A stretch of DNA of 64,000 nt, from assembly GCA_037783545.1 (NCBI GenBank), contig JBBELK010000379.1, positions 124,001 to 188,000 of the forward strand. Reading direction: 5' to 3'. This stretch comes from Henricia sp. BOLD:AAB3569. Taxonomy: Eukaryota > Echinodermata > Asteroidea > Spinulosida > Echinasteridae. Shown here piece after piece: positions 13,791 through 25,883 of the stretch. Positions within the stretch are counted from its first letter, which is position 1, and each line of letters begins with the position of its first letter. Below the pieces are notes generated by a model, which was not told the origin of the DNA, searched no databases, and saw only the letters and a program-made list of their open reading frames with translations. A program made the translations under genes and the position numbers.

Positions 13791-16700
13791 GACAAGTGCG
13801 CAATATAGAGTCTTTTTAGAGCATGCACAATTTGAAGTTCGTCGGAACATTTTTCGACCTCCAAATTTGCCGACGTTTGGACCACACTTTGACCAAAATC
13901 CCGTCCCAAACTGGGCCGTGTCAACGACAGTCCGAAGGACTGAGCATGCGCACGAGTCAGGAGTACACCAAAGAGGTGTGTACAGACAGCCACAGGTTGC
14001 GGGAGCATCCAGGAAGCGCCAACCCCTTTTTTTCCTAAACTCTGAAATTTCTCTGCCATTTCCCGGCGAAAGTCTGGCAAATGTTTTAGGACAAGTGCGC
14101 AATATAGAGTCTTTGGAGCATGCAAAATTTGAAGTTCGTCGGAAAATGTTTCGACCTCCAAATTTGCCGACGTTTGGACCACACTTTGACCAAAATCCCG
14201 TCCCAAACTGGGCCGTGTCAACGACAGTCCGAAGGACTGAGCATGCGCACGAGTCAGGAGTACACCAAAGAGGTGTGTACAGACAGCCACAGGTTGCGGG
14301 AGCATCCAGGAAGCGCCAACCCCTTTTTTTCCTAAACTCTGAAATTTCTCTGCTATTTCCCGGCGAAAGTCTGTCAATTTTTTAGGACAAGTGCGCAATA
14401 TAGAGTCTTTGGAGCATGCAAAATTTGAAGTTTGTCGGAAAATTTTTCGACCTCCAAATTTGCCGACGTTTGGACCACACTTTGACCCAAATCCCGTCCC
14501 AAACTGGGCCGTGTCAACGACAGTCCGAAGGACTGAGCATGCGCACGAGTCAGGAGTACACCAAAGAGGTGTGTACAGACAGCCACAGGTTGCGGGAGCA
14601 TCCAGGAAGCGCCAACCCCTTTTTTTCCTAAACTCTGAAATTTCTCTGCCATTTCCCGGCGAAAGTCTGTCAATTTTTTAGGACAAGTGCGCAATATAGA
14701 GTCTTTGGAGCATGCAAAATTTGAAGTTCGTCGGAAAATTTTTCGACCTCCAAATTTGCCGACGTTTGGACCACACTTTTACCAAAATCCCGTCCCAAAC
14801 TGAGCCGTGTCAACGACAGTCCGAAGGACTGAGCATGCGCACGAGTCAGGAGTACACCAAAGAGGTGTGTACAGACAGCCACAGATTGCGGGAGCATCCA
14901 GGAAGCGCCAACCCCTTTTTTTCCTAAACTCTGAAATTTCTCTGCCATTTCCCGGCGAAAGTCTGTCATTTTTTTAGGACAAGTGCGCAATATAGGGTCT
15001 TTGGAGCATGCAAAATTTGAAGTTCGTCGGAACATTTTTCGACCTCCAAATTTGAGGACGTTTGGACCATACTTTGACCAAAATCCCGTCCCAAACTGGG
15101 CCGTGTCAACGACAGTCCGAAGGACTGAGCATGCGCACGAGTCAGGAGTACACCAAAGAGGTGTGTACAGACAGCCACAGGTTGCGGGAGCATCCAGGAA
15201 GCGCCAACCCCTTTTTTCCTAAACTCTGAAATTTATCTGTCATTTCCCGGCGAAAGTCTGTCAATTTTTTAGGACAAGTGCGCAATATAGAGTCTTTGGA
15301 CCATGCAAAATTTGATGTTCGTCGGAAAATTTTTCGACCTCCAAATTTGCCGACGTTTGGACCACACTTTGACCAAAATCCCGTCCCAAACTGGGCCGTG
15401 TCAACGACAGTCCGAAGGACTGAGCATGCGCACGAGTCAGGAGTACACCAAAGACGTGTGTACAGACAGCCACAGGTTGCGGGAGCATCCAGGAAGCGCC
15501 AACCCCTTTTTTTCCTAAACTCTGAAATTTATCTGTCATTTCCCGGCGAAAGTCTGTCAATTTTTTACGACAAGTGCGCAATATAGAGTCTTTTTAGAGC
15601 ATGCACAATTTGAAGTTCGTCGGAACATTTTTCGACCTCCAAATTTGCCGACGTTTGGACCACACTTTGACCAAAATCCCGTCCCAAACTGGGCCGTGTC
15701 AACGACAGTCCGAAGGACTGAGCATGCGCACGAGTCAGGAGTACACCAAAGAGGTGTGTACAGACAGCCACAGGTTGCGGGAGCATCCAGGAAGCGCCAA
15801 CCCCTTTTTTTCCTAAACTCTGAAATTTCTCTGCCATTTCCCGGCGAAAGTCTGGCAAATGTTTTAGGACAAGTGCGCAATATAGAGTCTTTGGAGCATG
15901 CAAAATTTGAAGTTCGTCGGAAAATGTTTCGACCTCCAAATTTGCCGACGTTTGGACCACACTTTGACCAAAATCCCGTCCCAAACTGGGCCGTGTCAAC
16001 GACAGTCCGAAGGACTGAGCATGCGCACGAGTCAGGAGTACACCAAAGAGGTGTGTACAGACAGCCACAGGTTGCGGGAGCATCCAGGAAGCGCCAACCC
16101 CTTTTTTTCCTAAACTCTGAAATTTCTCTGCTATTTCCCGGCGAAAGTCTGTCAATTTTTTAGGACAAGTGCGCAATATAGAGTCTTTGGAGCATGCAAA
16201 ATTTGAAGTTTGTCGGAAAATTTTTCGACCTCCAAATTTGCCGACGTTTGGACCACACTTTGACCCAAATCCCGTCCCAAACTGGGCCGTGTCAACGACA
16301 GTCCGAAGGACTGAGCATGCGCACGAGTCAGGAGTACACCAAAGAGGTGTGTACAGACAGCCACAGGTTGCGGGAGCATCCAGGAAGCGCCAACCCCTTT
16401 TTTTCCTAAACTCTGAAATTTCTCTGCCATTTCCCGGCGAAAGTCTGTCAATTTTTTAGGACAAGTGCGCAATATAGAGTCTTTGGAGCATGCAAAATTT
16501 GAAGTTCGTCGGAAAATTTTTCGACCTCCAAATTTGCCGACGTTTGGACCACACTTTTACCAAAATCCCGTCCCAAACTGAGCCGTGTCAACGACAGTCC
16601 GAAGGACTGAGCATGCGCACGAGTCAGGAGTACACCAAAGAGGTGTGTACAGACAGCCACAGATTGCGGGAGCATCCAGGAAGCGCCAACCCCTTTTTTT

Positions 16701-17346
16701 CCTAAACTCTGAAATTTCTCTGCCATTTCCCGGCGAAAGTCTGTCATTTTTTTAGGACAAGTGCGCAATATAGGGTCTTTGGAGCATGCAAAATTTGAAG
16801 TTCGTCGGAACATTTTTCGACCTCCAAATTTGAGGACGTTTGGACCATACTTTGACCAAAATCCCGTCCCAAACTGGGCCGTGTCAACGACAGTCCGAAG
16901 GACTGAGCATGCGCACGAGTCAGGAGTACACCAAAGAGGTGTGTACAGACAGCCACAGGTTGCGGGAGCATCCAGGAAGCGCCAACCCCTTTTTTCCTAA
17001 ACTCTGAAATTTATCTGTCATTTCCCGGCGAAAGTCTGTCAATTTTTTAGGACAAGTGCGCAATATAGAGTCTTTGGACCATGCAAAATTTGATGTTCGT
17101 CGGAAAATTTTTCGACCTCCAAATTTGCCGACGTTTGGACCACACTTTGACCAAAATCCCGTCCCAAACTGGGCCGTGTCAACGACAGTCCGAAGGACTG
17201 AGCATGCGCACGAGTCAGGAGTACACCAAAGACGTGTGTACAGACAGCCACAGGTTGCGGGAGCATCCAGGAAGCGCCAACCCCTTTTTTTCCTAAACTC
17301 TGAAATTTCTCTGCCATTTCCCGGCGAAAGTCTGTCAATTTTTTAG
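13791..17346 (+). repeat. Family A 6-monomer higher-order repeat (1,778 bp), two copies
   Basis: Copies occupy 13,791-15,568 and 15,569-17,346. Both are preceded by the rare TTTTTTACGACAAG variant and share a series of private variants at a constant offset of 1,778: TTTGACCCAAAT (14,483/16,261), TTTTACCAAAAT with CTGAGCC, CACAGATTGCGG (14,881/16,659), TTTGAGGACG with CCATACTTTG, and GGACCATGCAAAATTTGATG. I found no differences between the copies until their right ends, where the first reads AAATTTATCTGTC and the second AAATTTCTCTGCC. Confidence 0.9.
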
Positions 17347-17640
17347 GACAAGTGGGCAATATAGAGTCTTTGGAGCATGCAAAATTTGAAGTTCGTCGGA
17401 ACATTTTTCGACCTCCAAATTTGCCGACGTTTGGACCACACTTTGACCAAAATGCCGTCCCAAACTGGGCCGTGTCAACGACAGTCCGAAGGACTGAGCA
17501 TGCGCACGAGTCAGGAGTACACCAAAGAGGTGTGTACAGACAGCCACAGGTTGCGGGAGCATCCAGGAAGCGCCAACCCCTTTTTCCTAAACTCTGCAAT
17601 TTCTCTGTCATTTCCCGGCGAAAGTCTGTCAATTTTTTAG

Positions 17641-18154
17641 GACAAGTGCGCAATATAGAGTCTTTGGAGCATGCAAAATTTGAAGTTCGTCGTTCAATTT
17701 TTGGACCTCCAAATTTGCCGACGTTTGGACCACACTTTGACCAAAATCCCGTCCCAAACTGAGCCGTGTCTACGACAGTCCGAAGGACTGAGCATGCGCA
17801 CGAGACAGGAGTACACCAAAGAGGTGTGTACAGACAGCCACATGTTGCGGGAGCATCCAGGAAGCGCCAACCCCTTTTTTTCCTAAACTCTGAAATTTCT
17901 CTGCCATTTCCCGGCGAAAGTCTGAAATTTTTCGACCTCCAAATTTGCCGACGTTTGGACCACACTTTGACCAAAATCCCGTCTCAAACTGGGCCGTGTC
18001 AACGACAGTCCGAAGGACTGAGCATGCGCACGAGTCAGGAGTACACCAAAGAGGTGTGTACAGACAGCCACAGGTTGCGGGAGCATCCAGGAAGCGCCAC
18101 CCCCTTTTTTTCCTAAACTCTGAAATTTCTCTGCCATTTCCCGGCGAAAGTCTG
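17641..18154 (+). repeat. Two irregular family A monomers, one with a 66-bp deletion
   Basis: The monomer starting near 17,641 carries several private changes (CGTTCAATTTTTGG, CTGAGCCGTGTCTACG, CCACATGTTGCGG). The next one is only 230 bp long. At 17,924/17,925 the sequence jumps from AAAGTCTG directly to AAATTTTTCGACC, omitting the 66 bp present at 18,155-18,220 in the following monomer. I see no microhomology at the join. Confidence 0.85.
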
Positions 18155-19050
18155 TCATTTTTTTAGGACAAGTGCGCAATATAGAGTCTTTGGAGCATGC
18201 AAAATTTGAAGTTCGTCGGAAAATTTTTCGACCTCCAAATTTGCCGACGTTTGGACCACACTTTGACCAAAATCCCGTCCCAAACTGGGCCGTGTCAACG
18301 ACAGTCCGAAGGACTGAGCATGCGCACGAGTCAGGAGTACACCAAAGAGGTGTGTACAGACAGCCACAGGTTGCGGGAGCATCCAGGAAGCGCCAACCCC
18401 TTTTTTTCCTAAACTCTGAAATTTATCTGTCATTTCCCGGCGAAAGTCTGTCAATTTTTTAGGACAAGTGCGCAATATAGAGTCTTTGGAGCATGCAAAA
18501 TTTGAAGTTCGTCGGAAAATTTTTCGACCTCCAAATTTGCCGACGTTTGGACCACACTTTGACCAAAATGCCGTCCCAAACTGGGCCGTGTCAACGACAG
18601 TCCGAAGGACTGAGCATGCGCACGAGTCAGGAGTACACCAAAGAGGTGTGTACAGACAGCCACAGGTTGCGGGAGCATCCAGGAAGCGCCAACCCCTTTT
18701 TTCCTAAACTCTGAAATTTCTCTGCCATTTCCCGGCGAAAGTCTGTCAATTTTTTAGGACAAGTGGGCAATATAGAGTCTATGGAGCATGCAAAATTTGA
18801 AGTTCGTCGGAACATTTTTCGACCTCCAAATTTGCCGACGTTTGGACCACACTTTGACCAAAATCCCGTCCCAAACTGGGACGTGTCAACGACAGTCTGA
18901 AGGACTGAGCATGCGCACGAGTCAGGAGTACACCAAAGAGGTGTGTACAGACAGCCACAGGTTGCGGGAGCATCCAGGAAGCGCCAACCCCTTTTTTTCC
19001 TAAACTCTGAAATTTCTCTGCCATTTCCCGGCGAAAGTCTGTCATTTTTT

Positions 19051-20533
19051 TAGGACAAGTGCGCAATATAGAGTCTTTGGAGCATGCAAAATTTGAAGTT
19101 CGTTGGAACATTTTTCGACCTCCAAATTTGCCGACGTTTGCACCACACTTTGACCAAAATCCCGTCCCAAACTGGGCCGTGTCAACGACAGTCCGAAGGA
19201 CTGAGCATGCGCACGAGTCAGGAGTACACCAAAGAGGTGTGTACAGACAGCCACAGGTTGCGGGAGCATCCAGGAAGAGCCAACCCCTTTTTTTCCTAAA
19301 CTCTGAAATTTCTCTGCCATTTCCCGGCGAAAGTCTGTCATTTTTTTAGGACAAGTGCGCAATATAGAGTCTTTGGAGCATGCAAAATTTGAAGTTCGTT
19401 GGAACATTTTTCGACCTCCAAATTTGCCGACGTTTGCACCACACTTTGACCAAAATCCCGTCCCAAACTGGGCCGTGTCAACGACAGTCCGAAGGACTGA
19501 GCATGCGCACGAGTCAGGAGTACACCAAAGAGGTGTGTACAGACAGCCACAGGTTGCGGGAGCATCCAGGAAGCGCCAACCCCTTTTTTTCCTAAACTCT
19601 GAAATTTCTCTGCCATTTCCCGGCGAAAGTCTGTCATTTTTTTAGGACAAGTGCGCAATATAGAGTCTTTGGAGCATGCAAAATTTGAAGTTCGTCGGAA
19701 AATTTTTCGACCTCCAAATTTGCCGACGTTTGGACCACACTTTGACCAAAATCCCGTCCCAAACTAGGCCGTGTCAACGACAGTCCGAAGGACTGAGCAT
19801 GCGCACGAGTCAGGAGTACACCAAAGAGGTGTGTACAGACAGCCACAGGTTGCGGGAGCATCCAGGAAGCGCCAACCCCTTTTTTTCCTAAACTCTGAAA
19901 TTTCTCTGCCATTTCCCGGCGAAAGTCTGTCATTTTTTTAGGACAAGTGCGCAATATAGAGTCTTTGGAGCATGCAAAATTTGAAGTTCGTTGGAACATT
20001 TTTCGACCTCCAAATTTGCCGACGTTTGCACCACACTTTGACTAAAATCCCGTCCCAAACTGGGCCGTGTCAACGACAGTCCGAAGGACTGAGCATGCGC
20101 ACGAGTCAGGAGTACACCAAAGAGGTGTGTACAGACAGCCACAGGTTGCGGGAGCATCCAGGAAGCGCCAACCCCTTTTTTTCCTAAACTCTGAAATTTC
20201 TCTGCCATTTCCCGGCGAAAGTCTGTCATTTTTTTAGGACAAGTGCGCAATATAGAGTCTTTGGAGCATGCAAAATTTGAAGTTCGTCGGAAAATTTTTC
20301 GACCTCCAAATTTGCCGACGTTTGGACCACACTTTGACCAAAATCCCGTCCCAAACTAGGCCGTGTCAACGACAGTCCGAAGGACTGAGCATGCGCACGA
20401 GTCAGGAGTACACCAAAGAGGTGTGTACAGACAGCCACAGGTTGCGGGAGCATCCAGGAAGCGCCAACCCCTTTTTTTCCTAAACTCTGAAATTTCTCTT
20501 TCATTTCCCGGCGAAAGTCTGTCAATTTTTTAG
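19051..20533 (+). repeat. Family A dimeric sub-repeat (592 bp)
   Basis: A monomer carrying TTCGTTGGAA and TTTGCACCACAC (19,099, 19,395 and 19,987) alternates, from about 19,350, with one carrying AAACTAGGCC (near 19,763 and 20,355). The offset is 592 bp, two monomers. This is the last ordered family A block before the switch to family B. Confidence 0.75.
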
Positions 20534-20830
20534 GACAAGTGCGCAATATAGAGTCTTTGGAGCATGCAAAATTTGAAGTTCGTCGGAAAATTTTTCGACC
20601 TCCAAATTTGCCGACGTTTGGACCACACTTTGACCAAATTGCCGAGCCAAACTGCGGTGCGTTAACGACAGTCCGAATGACTGAGCATGCGCACAACTCA
20701 GGAGTACCCCAAAGAGGTGTGTACAGACAGCCACGGTTTGCGTGAGAGCAGTCAGGAAGCCTCAACCCAGTTTTTTCTAAACTTTGAAATTTCTCTGCCA
20801 TTTCCCGGCGAAAGTCTGTCAATTTTTTAT
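20534..20830 (+). repeat. Hybrid A/B monomer at the family boundary
   Basis: This monomer begins with the family A marks TCTTTGGAGC and GGAAAATTTTTC and continues from 20,639 with family B marks: ACCAAATTGCCGAGCC, CTGCGGTGCGTTAACG, CACAACTCAGG and GCGTGAGAGCAGTC. The last A-type base is about 20,589 (less certain, since some A monomers have C there) and the first B-type base is 20,639. The switch therefore falls inside a block of about 50 bp that is identical in the two families. Its length of 297 bp is that of a normal B monomer. Confidence 0.93.
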
Positions 20831-23802
20831 GACAAGTGCGCAATATAGAGAGTTTATGGCATGCAAAATTTGAAGTTCGTCGGAACATTTTTCGACCTCC
20901 AAATTTGCCGACGTTTGGACCACACTTTGACCAAATTGCCGAGCCAAACTGCGGTGCGTTAACGACAGTCCGAATGACTGAGCATGCGCACAACTCAGGA
21001 GTACCCCAAAGAGGTGTGTACAGACAGCCACGGTTTGCGTGAGAGCAGTCAGGAAGCCTCAACCCAGTTTTTTCTAAACTTTGAAATTTCTCTGCCATTT
21101 CCCGGCGAAAGTTTGTCAATTTTGTATGACAAGTGCGCAATATAGAGAGTTTAGGGCATGCAAAATTTGAAGTTCGTCGGAACATTTTTCGACCTCCAAA
21201 TTTGCCGACGTTTGGACCACACTTTGACCAAATTGCCGAGCCAAACTGCGGTGCGTTAACGACAGTCCGAATGACTGAGCATGCGCACAACTCAGGAGTA
21301 CCCCAAAGAGGTGTGTACAGACAGCCACGGTTTGCGTGAGAGTAGTCAGGAAGCCTCAACCCAGTTTTTTCTAAACTTTGAAATTTCTCTGCCATTTCCC
21401 GGCGAAAGTCTGTCAATTTTTTATGACAAGTGCGCAATATAGAGAGTTTATGGCATGCAAAATTTGAAGTTCGTCGGAACATTTTTCGACCTCCAAATTT
21501 GCCGACGTTTGGACCACACTTTGACCAAATTGCCGAGCCAAACTGCGGTGCGTTAACGACAGTCCGAATGACTGAGCATGCGCACAACTCAGGAGTACCC
21601 CAAAGAGGTGTGTACAGACAGCCACGGTTTGCGTGAGAGCAGTCAGGAAGCCTCAACCCAGTTTTTTCTAAACTTTGAAATTTCTCTGCCATTTCCCGGC
21701 GAAAGTTTGTCAATTTTGTATGACAAGTGCGCAATATAGAGAGTTTAGGGCATGCAAAATTTGAAGTTCGTCGGAACATTTTTCGACCTCCAAATTTGCC
21801 GACGTTTGGACCACACTTTGACCAAATTGCCGAGCCAAACTGCGGTGCGTTAACGACAGTCCGAATGACTGAGCATGCGCACAACTCAGGAGTACCCCAA
21901 AGAGGTGTGTACAGACAGCCACGGTTTGCGTGAGAGTAGTCAGGAAGCCTCAACCCAGTTTTTTCTAAACTTTGAAATTTCTCTGCCATTTCCCGGCGAA
22001 AGTCTGTCAATTTTTTATGACAAGTGCGCAATATAGAGAGTTTATGGCATGCAAAATTTGAAGTTCGTCGGAACATTTTTCGACCTCCAAATTTGCCGAC
22101 GTTTGGACCACACTTTGACCAAATTGCCGAGCCAAACTGCGGTGCGTTAACGACAGTCCGAATGACTGAGCATGCGCACAACTCAGGAGTACCCCAAAGA
22201 GGTGTGTACAGACAGCCACGGTTTGCGTGAGAGCAGTCAGGAAGCCTCAACCCAGTTTTTTTCTAAACTTTGAAATTTATCTGCCATTTCCCGGCGAAAG
22301 TCTGTCAATTTGTTATGACAAGTGCGCAATATAGAGAGTTTAGGGCATGCAAAATTTGAAGTTCGTCGGAACATTTTTCGACCTCCAAATTTGCCGACGT
22401 TTGGACCACACTTTGACCAAATTGCCGAGCCAAACTGCGGTGCGTTAACGACAGTCCGAATGACTGAGCATGCGCACAACTCAGGAGTACCCCAAAGAGG
22501 TGTGTACAGACAGCCACGGTTTGCGTGAGAGCAGTCAGGAAGCCTCAACCCAGTTTTTTCTAAACTTTGAAATTTCTCTGCCATTTCCCGGCGAAAGTCT
22601 GTCAATTTTTTATGACAAGTGCGCAATATAGAGAGTTTAGGGCATGCAAAATTTGAAGTTCGTCGGAACATTATTCGACCTCCAAATTTGCCGACGTTTG
22701 GACCACACTTTGACCAAATTGCCGATCCAAACTGCGGTGCGTTAACGACAGTCCGAATGACTGAGCATGCGCACAACTCAGGAGTATCCCAAAGAGGTGT
22801 GTACAGACAGCCACGGTTTGCGTGAGAGTAGTCAGGAAGCCTCAACCCAGTTTTTTCTAAACTTTGAAATTTCTCTGCCATTTCCCGGCGAAAGTCTGTC
22901 AATTTTTTATGACAAGTGCGCAATATAGAGAGTTTATGGCATGCAAAATTTGAAGTTCGTCGGAACATTTTTCGACCTCCAAATTTGCCGACGTTTGGAC
23001 CACACTTTGACCAAATTGCCGAGCCAAACTGCGGTGCGTTAACGACAGTCCGAATGACTGAGCATGCGCACAACTCAGGAGTACCCCAAAGAGGTGTGTA
23101 CAGACAGCCACGGTTTGCGTGAGAGCAGTCAGGAAGCCTCAACCCAGTTTTTTTCTAAACTTTGAAATTTATCTGCCATTTCCCGGCGAAAGTCTGTCAA
23201 TTTGTTATGACAAGTGCGCAATATAGAGAGTTTAGGGCATGCAAAATTTGAAGTTCGTCGGAACATTTTTCGACCTCCAAATTTGCCGACGTTTGGACCA
23301 CACTTTGACCAAATTGCCGAGCCAAACTGCGGTGCGTTAACGACAGTCCGAATGACTGAGCATGCGCACAACTCAGGAGTACCCCAAAGAGGTGTGTACA
23401 GACAGCCACGGTTTGCGTGAGAGCAGTCAGGAAGCCTCAACCCAGTTTTTTCTAAACTTTGAAATTTCTCTGCCATTTCCCGGCGAAAGTCTGTCAATTT
23501 TTTATGACAAGTGCGCAATATAGAGAGTTTAGGGCATGCAAAATTTGAAGTTCGTCGGAACATTATTCGACCTCCAAATTTGCCGACGTTTGGACCACAC
23601 TTTGACCAAATTGCCGATCCAAACTGCGGTGCGTTAACGACAGTCCGAATGACTGAGCATGCGCACAACTCAGGAGTATCCCAAAGAGGTGTGTACAGAC
23701 AGCCACGGTTTGCGTGAGAGCAGTCAGGAAGCCTCAACCCAGTTTTTTCTAAACTTTGAAATTTCTCTGCCATTTCCCGGCGAAAGTCTGTCAATTTTTT
23801 AT
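20831..23802 (+). repeat. Family B 594-bp dimers grading into 892-bp trimers
   Basis: A monomer with AGTTTATGGCATGC begins at 20,831, 21,425 and 22,019, a 594-bp spacing. It alternates with a monomer that starts after TTTTGTATGAC. From 22,019 the repeating unit becomes three monomers: 22,019-22,910 and 22,911-23,802, at 892 bp. These share TTTGTTATGAC, GGAACATTATTCG, GCCGATCC and GAGTATCCC in the same order. Confidence 0.85.
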
Positions 23803-25883
23803 GACAAGTGCGCAATATAGAGAGTTTAGGGCATGCAAAATTTGAAGTTCGTCGGAACATTTTTCGACCTCCAAATTTGCCGACGTTTGGACCACACTTT
23901 GACCAAATTGCCGAGCCAAACTGCGGTGCGTTAACGACAGTCCGAATGACTGAGCATGCGCACAACTCAGGAGTACCCCAAAGAGGTGTGTACAGACAGC
24001 CACGGTTTGCGTGAGAGCAGTCAGGAAGCCTCAACCCAGTTTTTTCTAAACTTTGAAATTTCTCTGCCATTTCCCGGCGAAAGTCTGTCAATTTTTTATG
24101 ACAAGTGCGCAATATAGAGAGTTTAGGGCATGCAAAATTTGAAGTTCGTCGGAACATTTTTCGACCTCCAAATTTGCCGACGTTTGGACCACACTTTGAC
24201 CAAATTGCCGAGCCAAACTGCGGTGCGTTAACGACAGTCCGAATGACTGAGCATGCGCACAACTCAGGAGTACCCCAAAGAGGTGTGTACAGACAGCCAC
24301 GGTTTGCGTGAGAGCAGTCAGGAAGCCTCAACCCAGTTTTTTCTAAACTTTGAAATTTCTCTGCCATTTCCCGGCGAAAGTCTGTCAATTTTTTATGACA
24401 AGTGCGCAATATAGAGAGTTTAGGGCATGCAAAATTTGAAGTTCGTCGGAACATTTTTCGACCTCCAAATTTGCCGACGTTTGGACCACACTTTGACCAA
24501 ATTGCCGAGCCAAACTGCGGTGCGTTAACGACAGTCCGAATGACTGAGCATGCGCACAACTCAGGAGTACCCCAAAGAGGTGTGTACAGACAGCCACGGT
24601 TTGCGTGAGAGCAGTCAGGAAGCCTCAACCCAGTTTTTTCTAAACTTTGAAATTTCTCTGCCATTTCCCGGCGAAAGTCTGTCAATTTTTTATGACAAGT
24701 GCGCAATATAGAGAGTTTAGGGCATGCAACATTTGAAGTTCGTCGGAACATTTTTCGACCTCCAAATTTGCCGACGTTTGGACCACACTTTGACCAAATT
24801 GCCGAGCCAAACTGCGGTGCGTTAACGACAGTCCGAATGACTGAGCATGCGCACAACTCAGGAGTACCCCAAAGAGGTGTGTACAGACAGCCACGGTTTG
24901 CGTGAGAGCAGTCAGGAAGCCTCAACCCAGTTTTTTCTAAACTTTGAAATTTCTCTGCCATTTCCCGGCGAAAGTCTGTCAATTTTTTATGACAAGTGCG
25001 CAATATAGAGAGTTTAGGGCATGCAAAATTTGAAGTTCGTCGGAACATTTTTCGACCTCCAAATTTGCCGACGTTTGGACCACACTTTGACCAAATTGCC
25101 GAGCCAAACTGCGGTGCGTTAACGACAGTCCGAATGACTGAGCATGCGCACAACTCAGGAGTACCCCAAAGAGGTGTGTACAGACAGCCACGGTTTGCGT
25201 GAGAGCAGTCAGGAAGCCTCAACCCAGTTTTTTCTAAACTTTGAAATTTCTCTGCCATTTCCCGGCGAAAGTCTGTCAATTTTTTATGACAAGTGCGCAA
25301 TATAGAGAGTTTAGGGCATGCAAAATTTGAAGCTCGTCGGAACATTTTTCGACCTCCAAATTTGCCGACGTTTGGACCACACTTTGACCAAATTGCCGAG
25401 CCAAACTGCGGTGCGTTAACGACAGTCCGAATGACTGAGCATGCGCACAACTCAGGAGTACCCCAAAGAGGTGTGTACAGACAGCCACGGTTTGCGTGAG
25501 AGCAGTCAGGAAGCCTCAACCCAGTTTTTTCTAAACTTTGAAATTTCTCTGCCATTTCCCGGCGAAAGTCTGTCAATTTTTTATGACAAGTGCGCAATAT
25601 AGAGAGTTTAGGGCATGCAAAATTTGAAGTTCGTCGGAACATTTTTCGACCTCCAAATTTGCCGACGTTTGGACCACACTTTGACCAAATTGCCGAGCCA
25701 AACTGCGGTGCGTTAACGACAGTCCGAATGACTGAGCATGCGCACAACTCAGGAGTACCCCAAAGAGGTGTGTACAGACAGCCACGGTTTGCGTGAGAGC
25801 AGTCAGGAAGCCTCAACCCAGTTTTTTCTAAACTTTGAAATTTCTCTGCCATTTCCCGGCGAAAGTCTGTCAATTTTTTTAAT

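Larger units (their letters stand above)
5255..14385 (+). repeat. Family A 5-monomer higher-order repeat series with length variants
   Basis: A fixed order of five variant monomers repeats from 5,255. Here I call them I, J (GTGTGC and TTTGATCAAAAT), K (10-bp deletion, TTTTGTAG), L (TTTTTAGAGCATGCACAATT) and M (preceded by TCTGGCAAATG). Unit starts are 5,255, 6,728, 8,201, 9,091, 10,563, 12,618 and 14,386, giving lengths of 1,473, 1,473, 890, 1,472, 2,055 and 1,768 bp. The 890-bp unit lacks 583 bp and the 2,055-bp unit has 583 bp extra, in each case two monomers. The 1,768-bp unit has one additional monomer starting near 12,914. A similar I-J-K order is already visible from about 1,731. Confidence 0.88.
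1..20638 (+). repeat. Satellite family A array (about 296-bp monomer, about 70 copies)
   Basis: The same roughly 296-bp unit recurs head to tail without inversion. Taking GACAAGTGCGC as the phase start, the first full monomer begins at 250 and positions 1-249 are a partial one. Typical spacing is 295-298 bp; shorter units of about 286 bp carry a shared 10-bp deletion, and one of 230 bp carries a 66-bp deletion. Family A is marked by TCTTTGGAGCATGC near the start, AAAATCCCGTCCCAAACTGG in the middle and GGAAGCGCCAACCCC near the end. Several variants occur in fixed order and define higher-order repeats. No open frame here looks like a gene: the 296-bp period is not a multiple of 3, so frames shift every monomer. 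The array continues beyond the left edge of the window. Confidence 0.97.
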
